Shown in pieces: positions 1 through 6,689 of a DNA stretch of 9,997 nt. Positions within the stretch are counted from its first letter, which is position 1. Every line of letters starts with the position of its first letter. Source of the stretch: Archaeoglobaceae archaeon (GTDB lineage Archaea; Halobacteriota; Archaeoglobi; Archaeoglobales; Archaeoglobaceae); assembly GCA_025058955.1 (NCBI GenBank), contig JANXDV010000036.1, positions 1 to 9,997 on the forward strand. The letters run 5' to 3'. Made by a program: the position numbers and the translations under genes. The notes under the pieces were generated by a model. That model saw only the letters and a program-made list of their open reading frames with translations, was not told where the DNA came from and searched no databases.

Positions 1-138
1 GAAATGCTTGGTCTCAACTGCCTTATTCCACTCTGGCAATGCGGTAGACTGGATAATGCCGATTAATCCCATTATTATAGCCATCAAGAGTATGAATCCG
101 ATTAGTGGTGAGATTGCTTTGTTGTCCATCATGCTCAT
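1..138 (-). CDS. Archaeal type IV pilin-like protein, N-terminus only (partial)
   Basis: The reverse strand from position 138 to the window edge reads 46 codons without a stop. It begins MSMMDNKAISPLIGFILLMA and continues with IIMGLIGIIQ, then a more polar stretch. This is the layout of an archaeal class III signal peptide: a short polar leader with a basic residue, a small residue at the cleavage site (NKA, then ISPLIGF), and one hydrophobic helix of about 20 residues. Such proteins are cut by the prepilin peptidase PibD/EppA and assemble into pili, or remain as membrane-anchored extracellular proteins. In-frame ATGs lie at 138, 132 and 129; the real start is undecided and the leader is short with any of them. 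The C-terminal part, which would tell a true pilin from another secreted protein, is outside the window. It is divergent from the ferritin-like gene. Confidence 0.75.
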   Translation of the reverse strand, partial: MSMMDNKAISPLIGFILLMAIIMGLIGIIQSTALPEWNKAVETKHF

Positions 139-157
139 AACTATTATTATACCTTCA

Positions 158-170
158 TCTATTTAACTCT
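158..170 (-). promoter_or_regulatory. Putative TATA box of the pilin-like gene
   Basis: On the minus strand the sequence GAGTTAAATAGAT lies about 25-30 bases upstream of the first in-frame ATG at 138. Archaeal transcription usually starts about 25 bases downstream of the TATA centre. The transcript would therefore begin at or very near the start codon (leaderless or nearly so). A GAAGG just downstream could act as a weak SD for the later ATGs. This is pattern matching only. Confidence 0.35.
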
Positions 171-341
171 ATTGGTTGGTGGAGTGTCAAGTAATTCGTT
201 AATTTAGACTTTTTTCGAAAATAAAGAGTTGATAAAACTCCTAAAAAATATTTAGATCCGCTAAAATTAGCAATTCGATTTTCAGGGTTATAAGATTTGT
301 TCTCTTAACAAGCTGTGTGGAGAACAACAACACTAATCATG

Positions 342-353
342 AAAAAATTTATC
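342..353 (+). promoter_or_regulatory. Putative TATA box of the ferritin-like gene; leaderless transcript likely
   Basis: AAAAAATTTATC lies about 25-30 bases before the ATG at 376, which is the spacing that would place the transcription start on the start codon. No SD-like sequence is present between this box and the ATG (ATGCAAATAATTC), which fits leaderless translation. The ATGs at 356 and 363 are out of frame. Confidence 0.4.
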
Positions 354-375
354 TTGATGGCTATGCAAATAATTC

Positions 376-795
376 ATGGATCGGAAGATCGTTTTGAAGG
401 GTATGCTGGAAAAAGCCTATAGAATCGAAGCGGGATTTGAGAGTGAGGCAAATTTCAAAGCCTTTGTTGAAATAATGGATGAAGAGCAAAAGAGGGTTCT
501 TTTTCAGCTAATGTCCGATTCGGAAAAGCATAAACTCATGCTTGAAGACTTGGCAAAAAATCTTGGAATTGAACTTGAAAGAGAGGTCGAAGAATTCATT
601 TTTTCTGACAAGAGGTTCTTTAACGAAATATACAAGCTCGAAATGAGTGCAAAGATTATCTATGAGCAAATAATCCAGAAATTCGGGGACTTAATTGGTG
701 TAGAAGTTGAAAAACTAAAAGAACTTGTTAGAGACGAGGAGAAGCATGCAAAACTCGTTGAAAAATTCGTTGATAGGACTTTGAGAATCCTATAA
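376..795 (+). CDS. Ferritin-like / rubrerythrin-type four-helix protein
   Basis: This 139-residue protein is predicted to be almost wholly helical, with the spacing of carboxylate and histidine residues seen in ferritin-like diiron four-helix bundles. Helix 1 has Glu18 (AYRIEAGFE), helix 2 has SDSEKHKLM (residues 47-55, His52), helix 3 has Glu89 and Glu97 (KLEMSAKIIYEQ), and helix 4 has RDEEKHAKL (Glu121, His124, a clean ExxH). Such proteins usually bind a diiron site and act in peroxide or oxygen defence or iron handling in anaerobes; many small archaeal members have no proven activity. It lacks the rubredoxin domain of classical rubrerythrin. In helix 2 the position three before His52 is Ser49 instead of the usual Glu, so one bridging ligand may be missing. 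It stands alone between the divergent pilin-like gene and the smc operon. The fold call is fairly safe; the substrate and activity are not known. Confidence 0.7.
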   Translation: MDRKIVLKGMLEKAYRIEAGFESEANFKAFVEIMDEEQKRVLFQLMSDSEKHKLMLEDLAKNLGIELEREVEEFIFSDKRFFNEIYKLEMSAKIIYEQIIQKFGDLIGVEVEKLKELVRDEEKHAKLVEKFVDRTLRIL

Positions 796-803
796 AAGTT
801 ATC

Positions 804-820
804 TTTGAAACTATATAAAG
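804..820 (+). promoter_or_regulatory. Putative BRE/TATA promoter of the coiled-coil/smc/scpA operon
   Basis: TTTGAAACTATATAAAG carries a purine-rich BRE-like stretch (GAAAC) directly before a strong TATA element (TATATAAAG). Transcription would start near 840, leaving a leader of about 40 bases that contains the SD at 873-879. Two other AT-rich boxes (about 831-843 and 855-865) are weaker candidates. The box lies just after the ferritin-like stop codon, so the operon probably has its own promoter. Confidence 0.45.
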
Positions 821-872
821 ATGGGAGAAAGATTTATTAATACCTTCGAAGCTAAATTATAAAAACGGCGGC

Positions 873-879
873 GGGGTGA
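873..879 (+). promoter_or_regulatory. Shine-Dalgarno GGGGTGA that decides the start of the coiled-coil gene
   Basis: GGGGTGA matches the anti-SD of archaeal 16S rRNA (ending AUCACCUCC). It touches the first ATG at 880 (spacing 0), but is 6 bases from the ATG at 886 and 9 bases from the ATG at 889. Normal archaeal spacing therefore favours 886 or 889 over 880. Confidence 0.6.
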
Positions 880-885
880 ATGGGA

Positions 886-1251
886 ATGATGTCGGAAAAG
901 ATGGATTTGGAAAAAGTGTTACCGTTGATTAGAAAGGAGATAGAAACTTCGGAGATAGCAAAAAAGATCTCAGAGCTTGATTCGAAGCTTGTAGAGCTAA
1001 GAAAGGCGGTTGAAGGGATTGTGATTGAACTGACATATATTAAGAGTGAATTGAAAGATTTGCGAGAAAATAAGGATAAAAAACAAGTCCAGACACAGTT
1101 GAAAGAAGAAAAAGCAACAGAAAAGCAGTTGAAGAGTGAAGAAGTGAAGGTTGATGTGATAAAGAGAGAGAAAAGTGATTTAGAGAGAAAAGTAGAGAAA
1201 CCTACAGATACTCAAAAAGGAGATGATAAGGATTTGATCATCTGCGACTGA
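886..1251 (+). CDS. Small coiled-coil protein encoded directly upstream of smc
   Basis: I do not recognise a named family. From the ATG at 886 the product is 121 residues (123 if 880 is used). The first half, roughly residues 10-60, has regular heptad-like leucine/isoleucine spacing (LDSKLVELRKAVEGIVIELT), which suggests a short coiled coil. The second half is very rich in Lys, Glu and Gln and is probably disordered, ending in DLIICD. Its TGA is followed by one base and then the smc ATG. smc has no well-placed SD of its own: the nearest, GGAGATGAT at 1219-1227, is 25 bases away. Translation of smc is therefore probably coupled to this gene. Position and coupling suggest a job linked to the SMC-ScpA complex, but this is inference. 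It could also be a regulatory leader protein. Confidence 0.7.
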   Translation: MMSEKMDLEKVLPLIRKEIETSEIAKKISELDSKLVELRKAVEGIVIELTYIKSELKDLRENKDKKQVQTQLKEEKATEKQLKSEEVKVDVIKREKSDLERKVEKPTDTQKGDDKDLIICD

Positions 1252-1252
1252 G

Positions 1253-4200
1253 ATGCAGGTTACAAAGATAACTCTAAGGAACTTCAAATCATTCAGCAAA
1301 AAAGTAGAGATCCCCCTATATCCTGGATTCACAGTGATCACTGGACCGAATGGAAGTGGAAAGTCAAATATCATCGACTCTATTCTTTTTTGTCTCGGGC
1401 TTTCTACTTCAACTAAGCAATTGAGAGCTGAAAGGCTTTCGGATCTCGTTTCAGAAGGTAAAAAAGAGACTGAAGTCTCTATAACTCTTGGAGATGATGG
1501 AAGGAAATACGAGATCACGAGAAGGGTGAAGATAACAGACAAGGGACATTATAGTTATTATTACTTGGACAATAAGTCTGTTAGCTGGACTGATGTGCAA
1601 AACTTACTCTCCCAGCTTGGAATTTACAGTGATGCCTACAATATAGTGATGCAAGGAGATGTTACAAGGATCGTTGAAATGTCTCCAGTGCAGAGAAGGA
1701 GAGTGATAGAAGACATTGCAGGTATTTCAGAGTTTGATGAAAAGAAAGAGAGGGCTCTTGAGGAGCTTGATATAGTTAGGGAGAATATAGAGAAGATCGA
1801 GGCGGTTATCGCAGAAGTTGAGAGCATGCTCTCAATCCTCGAAAGAGATCGAAATGAGGCTTTACGTTATAAAGAGTTGATGTTGAGGAAAGCGGGAATT
1901 GAAAAGCAGATCAAAGCTCATGAGCTCAGATCCCTCCAAAATTCAAGGGAAAGAGTAGAGAGAGAGATTGAGAGAGTTGAAAAAGAAAAAGATAGGCTTG
2001 CATCTCTCATTCCAGAGATCTCGCAAAAGATCGTTGAGACGAATGAAAAGCTTAAGGAAATTGCAGACTTAATCTCAAAATTTGGTGACGAAAAACTTAG
2101 CCAAATCCAAACCGAAATTCTCAAGTTAACTTCTGAAGTGGACTCAATAAAAAGATCGGAGAAGATCTACCAAGAGGAGATCGCGAGGATCGAGGAGGAG
2201 GAATTGAGGAAGAGAAGTGAAGTTCTGAGACTGAAAGATGAGCTTGAAAATATTAAAAATGGGCTTGAAGATGAAATTTTGAAAAAGATAAGTGTTGAGG
2301 AAGTAGTATTGGAGCTGGAAAATAAAGTAAAATCCCTAAAACAAAAGCTCGAAAGTGCAGACAAAAGACATCAAGAACTTAAAAATAAGTTGATCGAGAA
2401 AAGAGAGGAATTTGAAAAGCTAAAAGAGGAAAGAAATAAACTGATCACTGAAAGGGACAAACTTCTGGAGATTGTTAGAAGAATTGAGATCGAGATCGAG
2501 GACGCTAAAGCTGAGAGAGATCGGATCTCAACAAAGCTCGAGGAAGATAAAAAGAATTTAGAAGAATCTTCTGTTGAACTGCTTAAAAAAGAGCGGGAAC
2601 ACAAAAACTTGAACTCTCAGCTTATAGAACTTGATAAAAAACTTTTCTCGTTACGTTCAAAACTATCTGATGTTGAGGAGGAATCAAAGAGATGTGAAGT
2701 TGAACTCGCAAAGATTAAAGCTAAAATCTCCACGATTCAAAGTTACTCAAAACCAGTAGAAGCCATTTTAAATGCAAAAGAGAGAAGAGAACTCGCGGGA
2801 ATATTTGGCACTGTTGCCCAGCTTGGAGAAGTAGATGAGAAGTTCTCAACCGCTATTGAGTCCGCTATTGGCGGAGCATTACAGTTCATAGTTGTTGAAA
2901 CCGAAGATGATGCGGTTGAAGCTATAAGATATCTAAAGATGCTTCAAGCTGGGAGAGCGAGCTTCATTCCACTAAGAAAGATAAAAGAGTTTACCGCCGA
3001 TCTCGATCGCAGAATACTAAGCGAAAGGGGAGTTATAGATTTTGCTGTGAATTTGATAAAGTGTGATCGAAAATTTTTGCCCGTTTTCAAATTCCTACTT
3101 AGAGATACTGTTGTTGTCGACACAATAGAAAATGCAAGAAGATTAATGGATCGAAATCTTAGAATAGTCACACTTGATGGAGACCTTGTAGAAAAGAGCG
3201 GTTTGATTTCTGGAGGCAGTAGAGAGAGAAAAGGGCTTCTAATTTCAAAGGAGTTGTTAGAAAAGGAGAGGGAATTATCTGACAGAATACATGAGTTGCA
3301 AAGAGAAAAAGATCGGATGTTGGCAGAGCTCAGTAAAATAGAGGAGGAAAGAAAAAGTCTTAAAGTAAAATTGGATGAAACTGGCTTAGCTCTTCAAGAA
3401 ATAAGCGGAGAAGTCAAGGTATTGGAGGACAGGATCAGAGGATACGATTCCCAGCTCGGTGAAACGATCAAAAAGATCGAGCATAAAACTGGAGAGAAGG
3501 TGAGAGGAATAGAAGAACTGAAGAGAGCTAATAATAGCTTATCAGAGCTTGAAAAGAAAGTTAAAGAGCTCGAATTTTATATAGAAGAGATTGAAGTTAA
3601 GCTAAAAGAGAGCGAGATCCCTGAGATCTTAAATGAGCTCGATAGAGCTAAGGAAGAACTCACAAGGAATAAAGAGATCTTGATCTCAATAGAGAGGAGA
3701 ATAGAGAATCTCGAGTTCCAAAAAACACAATTGGAGAAAAATATCGAAACTCTTAGCGGTGAACTCGCTCAATTAGCTGTAAGGAAGGACGAGTTTAAAT
3801 CCAGGATTGAGGATGGTAGAATAAAATCTGAGGAGGCTTTAAGTAGACTTAAAAACCTTAAAGAGGAGGAGAGAAAACTCGGAGAGAGAGTTAAAGACCT
3901 CCGAGAGGAAAGAGATGAACTGATCAGTAGATTGAGAAGTTTTGAGGAAGAAAGGAGTAGAGCGGATCTCGAGCTGAAGAGGTGTGAGGATAGAATTAGC
4001 ACGCTAAATGAAAGGTTGAATTTAATTTTAGAGGAGTTGAAAAAATTCGAGGGATTTGAAACTCCTGAAACTCTTCAGGATCCTACGATATTGAATAAAG
4101 AACTCTCAGAAGTCCAAGAAGAGCTTTCAAAGTTTGGAGAAGTTAATTTGAAGGCTATACAAGATTATGAGAATGTTAAAGCGAGAAGAGATGAGCTTGT

Positions 4201-4741
4201 TGAAAAGAAGGGAATTTTGGAGAAGGAAAGGGTAGAGATAATTGAAAGAATAGAGAAGTATGAGAAGAGAAAGAAAGAAACTTTCTTTGAAGTCTTCAAT
4301 GCGATCAATAAGAATTTTGGCGAAATCTTAGCTGAGCTTGCAGATGGTGAAGGAGAGCTTTTCCTCGATAGTGATGACGTTTTCAACAGTGGATTGCATA
4401 TGAGAGTTAGATTGAAAAATAAGCCGATGCAAAAGCTCGAAGCACTAAGTGGTGGAGAGAAAAGTCTTGTAGCTCTCTCTTTGATCTTGGCAATTCAGAT
4501 GTTCAAACCCGCTCCATTCTATGCTTTTGATGAAGTTGACATGTTTCTTGATGGTGTTAACGTGGAAAGAGTTGCTAAGATGATCAAAAAACGCTCTCAG
4601 TCAGCGCAATTCATAGTTGTCTCCCTTAGAAAACCAATGGTTGAATCTGCGGATGCTGTTGTTGGAATAACCTTAGGAGGTGACAACTCATCGATCGTAA
4701 CGGGCATCAAGTTGAATTCGGAGATCCAATCGAGATCCTAA
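1253..4741 (+). CDS. smc: Chromosome segregation ATPase SMC (archaeal condensin core)
   Basis: The 1162-residue protein has the full SMC layout. The N-terminal ATPase half has Walker A GPNGSGKS at residues 31-38 and the Q-loop NIVMQGDV with Gln134. Coiled coil I (about 165-505) is followed by a hinge (about 514-665, including GIFGTVAQLGEV, IGGALQFIVVET and SGLISGGSRERKG). Coiled coil II (about 670-1000) leads to the C-terminal head with signature motif LSGGEKS (1065-1071) and Walker B YAFDEVD (1090-1096). The length is typical of archaeal SMC. It forms a homodimer that binds ScpA through its heads and uses ATP to extrude or tether DNA loops for chromosome segregation. The start is fixed by an in-frame stop at 1235 and by the family N-terminus (ITLRNFKSF). 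No frameshift or internal stop is seen. The last dozen codons overlap sequence that also reads as ScpA in another frame. Confidence 0.98.
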   Translation: MQVTKITLRNFKSFSKKVEIPLYPGFTVITGPNGSGKSNIIDSILFCLGLSTSTKQLRAERLSDLVSEGKKETEVSITLGDDGRKYEITRRVKITDKGHYSYYYLDNKSVSWTDVQNLLSQLGIYSDAYNIVMQGDVTRIVEMSPVQRRRVIEDIAGISEFDEKKERALEELDIVRENIEKIEAVIAEVESMLSILERDRNEALRYKELMLRKAGIEKQIKAHELRSLQNSRERVEREIERVEKEKDRLASLIPEISQKIVETNEKLKEIADLISKFGDEKLSQIQTEILKLTSEVDSIKRSEKIYQEEIARIEEEELRKRSEVLRLKDELENIKNGLEDEILKKISVEEVVLELENKVKSLKQKLESADKRHQELKNKLIEKREEFEKLKEERNKLITERDKLLEIVRRIEIEIEDAKAERDRISTKLEEDKKNLEESSVELLKKEREHKNLNSQLIELDKKLFSLRSKLSDVEEESKRCEVELAKIKAKISTIQSYSKPVEAILNAKERRELAGIFGTVAQLGEVDEKFSTAIESAIGGALQFIVVETEDDAVEAIRYLKMLQAGRASFIPLRKIKEFTADLDRRILSERGVIDFAVNLIKCDRKFLPVFKFLLRDTVVVDTIENARRLMDRNLRIVTLDGDLVEKSGLISGGSRERKGLLISKELLEKERELSDRIHELQREKDRMLAELSKIEEERKSLKVKLDETGLALQEISGEVKVLEDRIRGYDSQLGETIKKIEHKTGEKVRGIEELKRANNSLSELEKKVKELEFYIEEIEVKLKESEIPEILNELDRAKEELTRNKEILISIERRIENLEFQKTQLEKNIETLSGELAQLAVRKDEFKSRIEDGRIKSEEALSRLKNLKEEERKLGERVKDLREERDELISRLRSFEEERSRADLELKRCEDRISTLNERLNLILEELKKFEGFETPETLQDPTILNKELSEVQEELSKFGEVNLKAIQDYENVKARRDELVEKKGILEKERVEIIERIEKYEKRKKETFFEVFNAINKNFGEILAELADGEGELFLDSDDVFNSGLHMRVRLKNKPMQKLEALSGGEKSLVALSLILAIQMFKPAPFYAFDEVDMFLDGVNVERVAKMIKKRSQSAQFIVVSLRKPMVESADAVVGITLGGDNSSIVTGIKLNSEIQSRS
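4676..4683 (+). promoter_or_regulatory. Perfect Shine-Dalgarno GGAGGTGA inside the 3' end of smc, probably for scpA
   Basis: GGAGGTGA is a perfect complement of the archaeal 16S rRNA 3' end. It codes for part of LGGDN in smc. It lies 7-14 codons upstream of where ScpA homology becomes visible in the -1 frame, and 6 bases before an ATC at 4690 in the ScpA frame. It is 63 bases from the first scpA ATG (4747), too far to serve that start directly. Confidence 0.55.
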
Positions 4742-5376
4742 TAGACATGGCAAAGAAGGGAGAGATCGATCCCTGGAATATCGACGTGATCGATGTAACT
4801 GATAAATTCCTAAAAAGGCTTGAAGAAGCGAAAAAGCTTGATTTAAGAATATCTGGAAGAGTTTTGCTCTACGCAGCGATTCTTGTTAGAATGAAGGCTG
4901 ACGCAATAGCCCCTCAGCCACCACCGGCGGAAGATGAAAGTGATGTGGAGATCATCGAATGGGAAGAGCTTGAAACTGAGGAGATTGACGAGATCAAGCT
5001 CGAAGACGTGTTGAGAGCACAGAGAAGAAGGGTAAGAAAGATCAGCACTTTGAAAGAACTGATCGAGGAGTTAAGGAAAGCAGAGGCGATTGAGAAGAGA
5101 AGAAAGAAGAGAAGCAGAGAAATCCTGGATATAGATGTAATAACTTCGATCCCACATGATGAGAGTATGGAAGACAAGATTCGGCAGGTTGAGGAAAATT
5201 TGGTGAGATTGCTACAGAAGAGAGATTTCATAACTCTCTTCTCTGTGGTGGATAATAAGGAGGAGTTGATAGATTACTACATTTCCCTGCTACATCTCGT
5301 CTCGAGAAAGAGATTTCAAATCTCTCAGAAGGAGATGTATGGAGACATAGAGATCAGGCTATTCGGCGAGAATTAG
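4690..5376 (+). CDS. scpA: Segregation and condensation protein A (ScpA kleisin), overlapping smc; non-ATG start likely
   Basis: ScpA is the kleisin that bridges the two SMC heads in the archaeal condensin. Seen directly: KKGEIDPWNIDVIDVTDKFL and DLRISGRVLLYAAILVRMKA in the N-terminal SMC-neck-binding domain, an acidic/basic charged linker, and a C-terminal winged-helix region (about the last 75 residues) that binds the SMC cap. The first in-frame ATG is at 4747 (209 residues). However, the same frame runs open upstream to a stop at 4681-4683 and reads VEFGDPIEILID just before that ATG. This aligns with the usual ScpA opening (for example FEGPLDLLLHLI in Bacillus). No ATG, GTG or TTG exists in this stretch. 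I therefore place the start tentatively at ATC 4690, six bases after GGAGGTGA, giving 228 residues; initiation at 4747 by stop-start coupling with smc remains possible. Product identity is secure, the exact start is not. Confidence 0.9.
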   Translation: MDRNGHQVEFGDPIEILIDMAKKGEIDPWNIDVIDVTDKFLKRLEEAKKLDLRISGRVLLYAAILVRMKADAIAPQPPPAEDESDVEIIEWEELETEEIDEIKLEDVLRAQRRRVRKISTLKELIEELRKAEAIEKRRKKRSREILDIDVITSIPHDESMEDKIRQVEENLVRLLQKRDFITLFSVVDNKEELIDYYISLLHLVSRKRFQISQKEMYGDIEIRLFGEN

Positions 5377-5425
5377 TTTTTATAAATTTTAAAATTCTTG
5401 GAAAAGCTAATTTTAAAGCTTTTTC
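5376..5425 (+). terminator. Putative terminator of the smc-scpA operon
   Basis: Directly after the scpA stop comes GTTTTTATAAATTTT, followed by an inverted repeat: GAAAAGCT (5401-5408) pairs with AGCTTTTTC (5417-5425) across an AT-rich loop. The T-rich runs are the usual archaeal termination signal, and the hairpin may add to it. Confidence 0.45.
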
Positions 5426-5559
5426 AATGGTAAGTTTCCGCGAGTTTATGATCCCAGAAACACAATTTCTTTCACGGAGGAAGCATTTTCAATTTGGTTG
5501 TGAAATGTATTTGATAGACATAGAGCTTTTCGCTTCAAAAAACCCATGTTAAATGCAAG

Positions 5560-5573
5560 TCTTTTTAAAAAGA
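5560..5573 (-). terminator. Perfect palindrome at the 3' end of the HTH-10 pseudogene, likely its old terminator
   Basis: TCTTTTTAAAAAGA is a perfect 14-base palindrome that directly follows the minus-strand stop codon (5576-5574). On the minus strand it gives a T run right after the reading frame, as expected for an archaeal terminator. Between it and the scpA terminator (5426-5559) I see no convincing gene. Confidence 0.4.
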
Positions 5574-6077
5574 TTAAATAAACCCAAAGTATTTTTCCAT
5601 TATCTTCTTTTGAACCCTCCTAAGGATCTCTGAAAGGGTTGAAGGAGCAATCCCAACTTCTTCAGCAAGCTCTTCCAATTTGATCTTTTTGGGAAAGTCA
5701 AAATAACCACGTTAAAGTGCTATTCTTGCAATCTCCTCCTCTCTAAATGTTACTCGATCTTCACTCTCAACTCTACCTTTTTAAAGAACTTCAAAAATGA
5801 TGCCAAAGCTTTCAAGAGACTCAACGATCCTCAGAAAACATGGACGTTCTTTGAGTAGAACGTTAAGAGAGTTTCTCGAGATCTTTGCAGATTCGCAGAA
5901 GTCTGGTAGATGATCCAGAATTCTGTCCACCTTCTCCGACTTCAATCTTAACAACCCTCCCACACTGGAGTCAAAAGATGAGAAACCCTCTAAATTCTAT
6001 TGAAATACCCTCCACAATCTTTTTTATAGCTCCAAGCATGCAGTTCTCGGTAATGGGATGGTCTCTATTCTAATCAT
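5574..6077 (-). pseudogene. Broken Bat-type HTH-10 transcriptional regulator
   Basis: Reading leftward, several frames join into one regulator of about 165 residues. The C-terminal part (5715-5577) is a clear HTH-10 domain of the bacterio-opsin-activator type: RGYFDFPKKIKLEELAEEVG, then IAPSTLSEILRRVQKKI. The middle reads GGLLRLKSEKVDRILDHLPD and later CFLRIVESLESFGIIFEVL. The N-terminal part appears in other frames (MIRIET from an ATG at 6077, preceded by GAGAGGAG at 6083-6090, and HPITENCMLGAIKKIVEGIS). Lesions: a frameshift near 6060, another near 5980, and in-frame TAA codons at 5783-5781 and 5714-5712 (the latter just before RGYFDF). Intact relatives are small archaeal DNA-binding regulators of redox, light or metabolic genes. 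With four lesions it cannot be expressed as one protein. Family call is strong for the C-terminus; the target genes are unknown. Confidence 0.85.
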
Positions 6078-6130
6078 TTTTACTCCTCTCAACTTTCTAA
6101 TCGTTTGTAACTAAACTATTAAAATTTTCG

Positions 6131-6170
6131 AAGATTTTAGGGAATATCTATTCCCCAATCAAAAATCTTT
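6131..6170. repeat. Inverted repeat / hairpin between two pseudogenes
   Basis: GGGAATA (6140-6146) and TATTCCC (6149-6155) form a perfect 7-base stem with a 2-base gap. Outside it, AAGATTTT (6131-6138) pairs with AAAATCTT on the right (about 6161-6168), with an unpaired bulge between. It could be a terminator, an operator, or the end of a lost element. It is near the 5' end of the HTH-10 remnant and before the decayed Fe-S region. Confidence 0.45.
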
Positions 6171-6423
6171 TATGATCCAGTGGTCTGTAAAAATACTGCT
6201 TGTCCACCCAAAGGCGGAATTCATGAAAAGTAGTAGGCTTACGATCTCTGCAGAATGTGCTTGTAAACAAAGAAATTACGAGAAGATTCGGAGAGGAGGC
6301 AGTGATAATTGGCTGTTCAACGCTCGAAGACCCGAGAATGATGTTCGAAAAGCGAAAAGAAATGGTATAAAGGTTAAGAATTTTATAGTCAGAATTTCTG
6401 GGGAAGTAGGGGATTATAGGGGC
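6160..6423 (+). pseudogene. Decayed coding sequence of unknown identity before the ferredoxin remnant
   Basis: No intact gene is visible here, though one frame stays open from 6172 to 6453 (93 codons from an ATG with no SD). Pieces of protein-like sequence occur in different frames: DPVVCKNTACPPKGGIHEK near 6174, ISAECACKQRNYEK near 6245-6290, EEAVIIGCSTLEDPRMMFEK near 6294-6354 and RNGIKVKNFIVRISG near 6359-6403. Cysteine-rich and small-motif content suggests one or two metal- or redox-related proteins. GIKVKNFIVRISGEVGDYRGF faintly recalls OsmC-like proteins, but this is not enough for a call. It is probably frameshifted coding DNA linked to the Fe-S remnant that follows. Confidence 0.35.
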
Positions 6424-6591
6424 TTTATAGATGGGAAAGTGGTAGGTGCGTGAGCACATTCTGCGAAAGCAATTAAAGTCGAAAATGGGAAAGCTTGGCT
6501 TGTGGATGAAAGTTACTGTGATGGTTTTGGTTCATGTATTGCAGTCTGTCCAAGCAACGCTCTTAGAATTAAATTAAGAGAAGATAAATAA
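6424..6591 (+). pseudogene. Broken 4Fe-4S ferredoxin-domain protein
   Basis: After an in-frame TGA at 6451-6453 the frame reads AIKVENGKAWLVDESYCDGF, then GSCIAVCPSNALRI, to a TAA at 6589-6591. The pattern YCDG-x2-xC-x3-CP is the second cluster of a known bi-cluster 4Fe-4S family (typical form YCDGLGACIGECPTGAI). The first cluster is only traceable in a shifted frame as GRCVSTFCE around 6443-6469, where IDGK just before it matches the usual IDGEKC opening. So the first cluster has lost cysteines and the frame is broken at least once. Intact members are electron carriers or the ferredoxin part of a larger redox protein; that partner cannot be named here. Sequence after 6591 has no continuation of the usual C-terminal region. 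Confidence 0.7.
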
Positions 6592-6689
6592 TTTAATTGG
6601 GGTTTATTGAGTGAAATCAGCTTAGAGAGTTTATTAGAGAAACTCGAGAAACATTGGAAGGTTGATTAGAGACTAAAAATCAATTGGCT

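Noticed and set aside
4914..5231. Leftward 105-codon frame inside scpA, and similar serine/leucine-rich leftward frames inside smc
   Set aside because: They are shadows of Glu/Lys-rich coiled-coil or helical genes on the other strand.
5427..5552. A 41-codon rightward frame after scpA
   Set aside because: It has no SD, starts on the edge of the terminator hairpin and shows no recognisable motif; chance is the simplest reading.
6148..6459. Leftward 103-codon frame opposite the Fe-S region
   Set aside because: It is antisense to the clear ferredoxin signature upstream region and has no motif of its own.
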